NCBI GenBank assembly: GCA_023055425.1
Contig: JALGPY010000004.1
Span: 22,033,718 to 22,097,717, forward strand
Source of the DNA: Linanthus parryae
Taxonomy: Eukaryota > Streptophyta > Magnoliopsida > Ericales > Polemoniaceae
Direction: 5' to 3'
Length of the DNA stretch: 64,000 nucleotides
The position numbers and the translations under genes were made by a program. Of the stretch, positions 58,815 through 64,000 are shown piece by piece. Below the pieces are notes generated by a model, which was not told where the DNA came from, ran no database searches, and worked only from the letters and a program-made list of their open reading frames with translations. How positions within the stretch are numbered: the first letter of the stretch is position 1; each line of letters starts with the position of its first letter.

Positions 58815-60058
58815 TAAAATACAGTAATATAGGAATAACTACAGGATCAATACTCTAGAAAGGGGGGTTGAATAGATTATGGTAACTTTTGCAGATTTTT
58901 CTAAAAGAGTTATATCAAAGAAGTTTGTGGAAAGCAGTAAGTATTTCAAGGCGTCGAAATGTGTTTTAAGTTCTTGGAATTAAAACAGATAAGTGAAATA
59001 AAGCTAGGAGTTTCCAAGGCCTTGAAATGGCTTTCAAGCCCTTGGACTGAAATCTTTTTTGTGCAACAAATACGCTATGTATAGAGTAGCAAGATAAATT
59101 CAAGAGACATAAAGATTTATTGAGTTCAGTCCACTTGGACCAACGTATCTACCTCAAGGACTTAATCCCTACATGATTTTCAACTCAATTCTTATTAATC
59201 AAACGGTAAGCCCTAGATCTCAAGCACCAGAAAGTTCCATTACTCTGTTACAGCTTGTGGTTCTCACTCACCTATCAAGTACCTGCTCTAGCTAACTAAT
59301 TCAGTAAGAATTCTCTGTTGTTAACTTGAACAACTCACGAGAATAAGATGCGTGAAGTAATATTTAACTGATATACAAATATAGATCAGAAAGAAGAACA
59401 CTAAGAACTGATGAAGCAGTTGAATGTGCAGTGATCTTCTGAAGAGTGGATTGAGTGAAATGAATCTCCTTCTGTGTAGCTTGTCAATCCTGAGAATGTC
59501 TAAGTCTCTGTGTGTGTGTGTTTCTCTTCAAAATTCTTCAGTCATTCCCTTTATGAAGCTATTTTGAATTGCAGATCTTCAAGATCTTCTCATAACAAAC
59601 TTCCTAAAAATCAGCAGCATATCTTAACTTCTCCAACAACTCTTCCCTACGGCTAGTTGCTCAATATCTTCAAAGATATTGACTTGATCTCGTAGTTGAG
59701 TATGTTAGGAAGGTCCATATATGTTTTCATAGTCACAGAATCAATCTATCAATTCAGTTTCCTTTTCTCGAAGAACCAAGTTTAGAAAATTATCCCTGCA
59801 AAAGAAGTAACAACTTATCCCTTCAAAAGCTTGTTCCAACAGACGGATTGGCAGCGATTTAGATCATCAAAGTAGTTTGTCTTTCATCATCAAACAACAA
59901 AAAAATCAAGCATGGGGGTTTACGAGTCAGATTAGAATCAAAGGATCCCCCTAAGTTCATGCTGTATCCTGCAGTGTATATGTCAAACATTTGAAAATAG
60001 TTTCAAGACCTTGAAATAGACAAGCCGTTTCAAGCCGTTGAAATAAGTGGAACTTACA
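58815..60058 (-). repeat. Probable SIRE-like 3' LTR (boundaries approximate)
   Basis: On the minus strand it starts TGTAAGTTCC after AAGAGGGAGAT (polypurine tract, about 60059-60070) and runs to about 58815. There the sequence turns into an older Copia pol fragment. The CTATTCAACCCCCCTTTCTAG near its end is characteristic of SIRE/Maximus-type LTRs. A start at 59841 (TGTTGGAACAAG) is an alternative. Confidence 0.5.
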
Positions 60059-60416
60059 ATCTCCCTCTTGATGAAAGGTAAAACCACTATCCTTATAAGA
60101 ACCGAGTCTCTGCAAGAAATATTCATTAGAGCATAGAAGAGAGTAACCATGATGATAAACTGTGTAACACAGTATCCAAAACCAAATTTAAACCAAATAT
60201 CTAAGCCAGATAAAAAATATCAAATAAACACCTAAGTTCTCCCCCTTTTTGACTTTCATCAAAAAAGAATGAGAAAATGTTGGATTGAAGTTTTGATAAA
60301 AATAAAATAAAATTGAAAATCAGATATTTTCAAGACATTGAAGAAGAATTCAAGGCCTTGAAAAGGTTAGGAAGAAGAGGCAAGAATTAGGGGGTTGGGT
60401 CTCCATCTACCTTTAG
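60059..60416 (-). other. 3' non-coding region of the SIRE-like element
   Basis: Contains a second purine tract, CAAAAAGGGGGAGAAC (about 60240-60255, minus strand), and two CAAGG/CCTTG palindromes (60328-60364). No gene. Confidence 0.5.
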
Positions 60417-62145
60417 CTATGCATCTTCTTCTCCACTATCTTCTTCATCACCTTTCTGTTCTTCTGGAGAAGCTTTATCACCAGCATCACCAACCACCTC
60501 AGTATCAAAAATATTTGCATTAGTCACTATCTCTGGAATGATAGCATCCTTTTTATTCTTCTTAAGATATTTGATCAACATCCCTGAGTCGGGACTTCCA
60601 GCATCATCTTGTTCCTTTTCCTCATCACTCTGTTCTTTAACCACTTGTTACCCTATTTCCACTACCCCTGCAGCCTCATCTTGAGTAGTATGTTCACTGA
60701 ATAAGGATTTGGTTGAGCCAGCCTTCTTTGATCCTTCTGCAGCCTGAGAGTCTTCCTCTTCCACATGGATCACATTGATGCTTTTGAAGATGCTTTCAAC
60801 CATGTACCTCACTTGCTTGAACCCAGTGCCAAACTCATGCTAATTTTCCTTCAATTGATACATATCCTTCTCCAGAACATCGAGTCTTTGAAATACCATG
60901 GAAAGGTTTTGAGATTGAGAGGGTAGGTTTGAAGGAGAGTTCAAGGATTTGGGTTTAGGAAACTTCTTGGATTTCATCTCATCTTCAGACATATCAGAGT
61001 ATAACTTCCAATTTCCCTCACCGGTTTTCATGATTCCAATCCTCTCAGAAGCTTTTTTATCTTACATACCAGAACCAGTGGTAACAGTTTCTTCTTTGTC
61101 ATTTGGAATATTAAGGTGTTGAAAGAGGCAGATAGCAGGTTAGCATAAGGCAACGGGTGCTTTCTTTCCTTGGTCTGGGAATAAAGCATGTGTTCCATCA
61201 CAATTGAAAGAAGATCAATCTCATACCCATGCATGATGAAATACATCAAGTATAGCACCCTGTCAGTCAGCAACTCTTTAGAATTATCCTTAGTCACTAC
61301 ACATCTCATCAGAATGGTAAACATGACTTTGGCTTCAACAATTAGCACATAGTGTGTTAACTTCTTTGAGAAGGTAGAGACATTAGGTAAAAATAACTCT
61401 TCCCTAGCAAGTTTCAAGGCTTCACTCTTGTTGGGATGTCTGTCTATGTTATACCTCTCGGGACATCCTAAAACATTGGCAAATTCAGAAAAATCTAACT
61501 CTATGCTAACCCCAGCCACTTTGGATTGAATCACCAAACTTACAGTCTTGATTTGCTTCATATCCAGATAGAAAAGCCTAGTGAGCCTAGAGTAGGCAAC
61601 TTCTAGAAGGTTTAAAACTTTCCAAATAGAACTTTTCTTCAACCTCTTAACACACTCCAGATTCATGGTTTTCAACATGTTAACATTAACCATGCTATAA
61701 TAGGCTACTGGTCTAGAAGCAAATCCATCTAACCACAATCTTCTATCATCATTAGACACAAACCACTGCTGTTAATGCCAGACTTCTTACCAGGGGATTG
61801 TTGCTTCTCTGAATTGGTCTGTAGTTCGTTTCCAGTGCTTTTCTTTGGTTCTTCCTCTATGGCTTTTCCTTTTCCTTTTCCTTTGTCAACTTTTGTAGGC
61901 TTCTTCTTCTTGACCTCCGTAGGACTAGCAATCCGTTCCTCTGGTTGTTTCTCTTAAACAGATTGATCAGTCTTCTTCTTCTTGCTGGAAGTTGGAGTTT
62001 GATCCTTCTTGATCTTCTTCTTTGTAGGAGAAGGATCCTTTTCTACACTTATATTTCTGGAACTCGAGTCACCACTTAAGGTTTGAACCTCTTCCTCAGC
62101 AGTTTTCCTCTTCTTCTCAGAAACTTTCTTTGATCCTCCAGCCAT
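60417..62145 (-). pseudogene. Env-like/putative plant transposon protein ORF of the SIRE-like element, broken
   Basis: ATG 62145 (MAGGSKKVSEKKRKT); an ATG at 62178 is an alternative. The N-terminus is Lys-rich and disordered (TKKKIKKDQTPTSSKKKK), with a TAA at about 61957, and the frame shifts near 61775. A folded domain at 61759-61028 (SKVAGVSIELDFSEFANVLG, RYNIDRHPNKSEAL, GYEIDLLSIVMEHMLYSQT, HPLPYANLLSASF) resembles the putative plant transposon protein family found as the extra ORF downstream of pol in SIRE-type Copia elements. A helical stretch (MVFQRLDVLEKDMYQLKEN) and an acidic tail (EEQKGDEEDSGEEDA) close it. Position after pol and before the LTR fits. Three stops and at least one shift; dead. 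An envelope function for such ORFs is unproven. Confidence 0.65.
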
Positions 62146-62214
62146 CTTCATCCTATCACAGGTTCTGCTAGTGCTCATTAGGGTTTGAGGGTGTAGATGA
62201 TAGAGGCAGGAGTG

Positions 62215-62217
<3 letters not shown>

Positions 62218-62252
<35 letters not shown>
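62218..62252. repeat. (GA)n microsatellite
   Basis: About 17 GA units, lying in what would be the leader of the env-like ORF. Confidence 0.95.
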
Positions 62253-62255
<3 letters not shown>

Positions 62256-62677
62256 AAGGAAATAAATACTTAAGAGTTTGAGTTTGAAAAAGAAACAAAA
62301 TATTTCCAGATTTTTTAAGATGTGCAGAATCATTTATATTCAAAAATGTGTGTCAAGTGGGAAAGGAAATAATATATTACTGATTTTGAAAGGAAAATAA
62401 TTTAAAACTAAAGGCAATATTGAGTATTTATCTACATAGATAACACCCAACATTGAAAGATCCAGGTTATTGACTAAACAACATAAAGACTTATTTTCAA
62501 GGCTTTGGAAAGGCTTTCAAGGCCTTGAAAAGCTATACAAAAAATCAAGGCTTTGAAGAGATTTTCAAGGATTTGAAAAACCATTCAAAACTTGCTAAAC
62601 ACATAATACTTACCTGAAACTTACCTGATACTCCCCCTAAACCAAAGCTTCCTTATTTAGCATGCCCAATTCCGATC
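62253..62677 (-). other. Pol-to-ORF spacer of the SIRE-like element
   Basis: Contains TTTAGGGGGAGTATCAGG just after the pol end, two tandem CAGGTAAGT splice-donor matches (62608-62616 and 62619-62627), and a dense cluster of TTTCAAGGCCTTGAAA-type palindromes (62495-62580). No gene. Confidence 0.6.
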
Positions 62678-64000
62678 TCAGGGCTGAGAGTCTATCTTCT
62701 GGCAATTTTTAGTGAAGATATCTGACATTTGCACGTTAGTAGAAACAAATTCAAGAGTAACATCACCTTTCTCAGCATCATCTCTGATGAAGTGATGTCT
62801 CACATCTATGTGTTTGGTCCCTGAAGGCTTAACTGGATTCTTTGTAATTGATATTGCACTAGTGTTGTCACATTTGTTAGGTATATCTCTGAAATCAAAT
62901 CCAAGATCTCTCATTTTCTGAGCTATCCATAACACTTGATAACAACAAGCTCCAGCTGCTATGTATTTAGCTTCTGCTAAGGCTAGTGAGTTTTGCTTCT
63001 TTTAATGCCAGCTAATCAGGGATGTTCGAAGAAATTGGCAGCACCCTGATGTGCTTTTTCTATCAACTTTGTAACCTGCAAAGTCAGCATCTGAATAGCC
63101 ACACAAATAGAAATTATATTGTTTAGGATACCAAAGCCCTATGTCTTTGGTACCATAGAGATATCTGAAAATTCTTTTGACAACAACCAAGTGTGATTCT
63201 TTAGGATCAGCTTGAAATCTAGCACATATACAAACAATAAATATGATATCTGGTCTACTTGTAGTGAGATATTGAAATGATCCAATCATTCCTCTATACT
63301 CTTTCACATTCACACTCTTACCGGTTTGATCCTTGTCTAGGGACAGTGTAGAGTTCATAGGGGTTTTTGCTACCTTGGACTGAGACATATTGTATTTGTT
63401 TAACAAGTCCTTAGTATAATTTTTTTGATACAAAAAGAATCCTTTCTTCATCTGATGTATCTGAATTCCAAGAAAGAAGTTTAGCTCGCCCATCAAACTC
63501 ATCTCAAATTCTCTTCTCATAAGACTTGAGAAATCCTTGCAAAGAGAATCATTACTAGCACCAAATAGAATATCATCAACATAAATTTGAACTAATATAA
63601 TACCTTTCTCAAGAGTCTTTATGGAAAATTGTTTTATCTACCAGTCCTCTTTTGAAATCATTTTCAAGTAGAAACTTTGACAGTCTTTCATACCATGCCC
63701 TTGGAGCTTGTTTCAAACCATAAAGAGCTTTGTCAAGTTTATAAACATAGTTTGGAAACTCATCATTTTCAAAACCAAGGGGTTGAACAACATAGACTTC
63801 TTCTTGCAAATATCCATTTAGAAAGGCACATTTCACATCCATTTGAAACAGTTTCATATTTTTATGAGATACAAATGCAAGTAAAATTATATTTGCTTCT
63901 AACCTTGAAACATGAGAAAAAGTTTATTCATAGTCAATACCTTTGACCTGGTTGTATCCTTGACCTAGAACTCTTGCTTTGGTTCTGAATACCTTTCAAT
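62678..64000 (-). pseudogene. SIRE-like Copia pol: RT and RNase H, runs off the window
   Basis: Minus strand from the window edge. RT: ARVLGQGYNQVKGIDYE, then 63857-63609 KLFQMDVKCAFLNGYLQEEV and LYGLKQAPRAWYERL. After a frameshift near 63620 the box VQIYVDDILFGASND is intact near 63570. Connection 63520-63002: MGELNFFLGIQIHQMKKGFF, YRGMIGSFQYLTTSRPDI, DADFAGYKVDRKSTSGCCQF. RNase H C-terminus 62935-62678: CDNTSAISITKNPV, HIDVRHHFIRDDAEKGDV. Order and motifs are Copia. Stops near 63005 and 63609 break it. Upstream integrase and gag lie outside the window. Confidence 0.88.

Noticed and set aside
1..64000. tRNA or rRNA genes
   Set aside because: I looked for tRNA-like boxes and conserved rRNA blocks and saw none; tRNA-like strings present are primer-binding sites of retroelements.

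Overview
The window looks like gene-poor nuclear DNA of a flowering plant, probably a dicot. The evidence is a spliced plant mobile domain ORF, an intronless plant-type mitochondrial carrier gene, a relic of a plant S1/SPH self-incompatibility-like gene, and LTR retrotransposons of plant lineages (Tat, Athila-like, a Tekay/Del-type chromovirus, SIRE-like and other Copia). I cannot name the species. The only gene that looks intact is the carrier (7853-8875, minus). More than 80 percent of the window is mobile DNA, mostly nested.

Layout. 1-4764: a broken, multi-exon plant mobile domain ORF on the minus strand, directly followed by a plus-strand polypurine tract and LTR; this fits the 3' end of a Tat-type element with an antisense extra ORF. 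5560-6353: tail of a LINE. 7853-9180: carrier gene and its promoter. 9215-12570: a MITE and three poly(A)-associated retroposition scars. One scar is a whole retrocopy with 14-codon repeats, sitting between the TATA box and ATG of a dead S1/SPH gene (12613-13020). 13009-15609: 5' part of a Copia element, cut off by an Athila-like LTR.

15610-37633: that Athila-like element. Its 5' LTR is split by a 10.7-kb chromovirus (16561-27279), and its internal part is split by a Copia element (28146-36019). 37634-56998: a Tat element (5' LTR, PBS, gag, protease, start of RT) carrying two insertions. These are a solo LTR with a perfect 5-bp target duplication (42423-44047) and an 11.2-kb tandem LTR-internal-LTR-internal-LTR array of non-autonomous Athila-like elements on the minus strand (44141-55305). 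57000-64000: SIRE-like Copia DNA on the minus strand, made of an old pol fragment and a younger copy with 3' LTR, env-like extra ORF and pol running off the window.

No element here appears able to move by itself: every pol reading frame is broken or runs off the window. The most useful observations are structural: the nesting order, the three-LTR array, GGAC-loop hairpins upstream of polypurine tracts in two unrelated lineages, dispersed CAAGGCCTTG palindromes around the env-like ORF, and poly(A)-only insertions with long target duplications.
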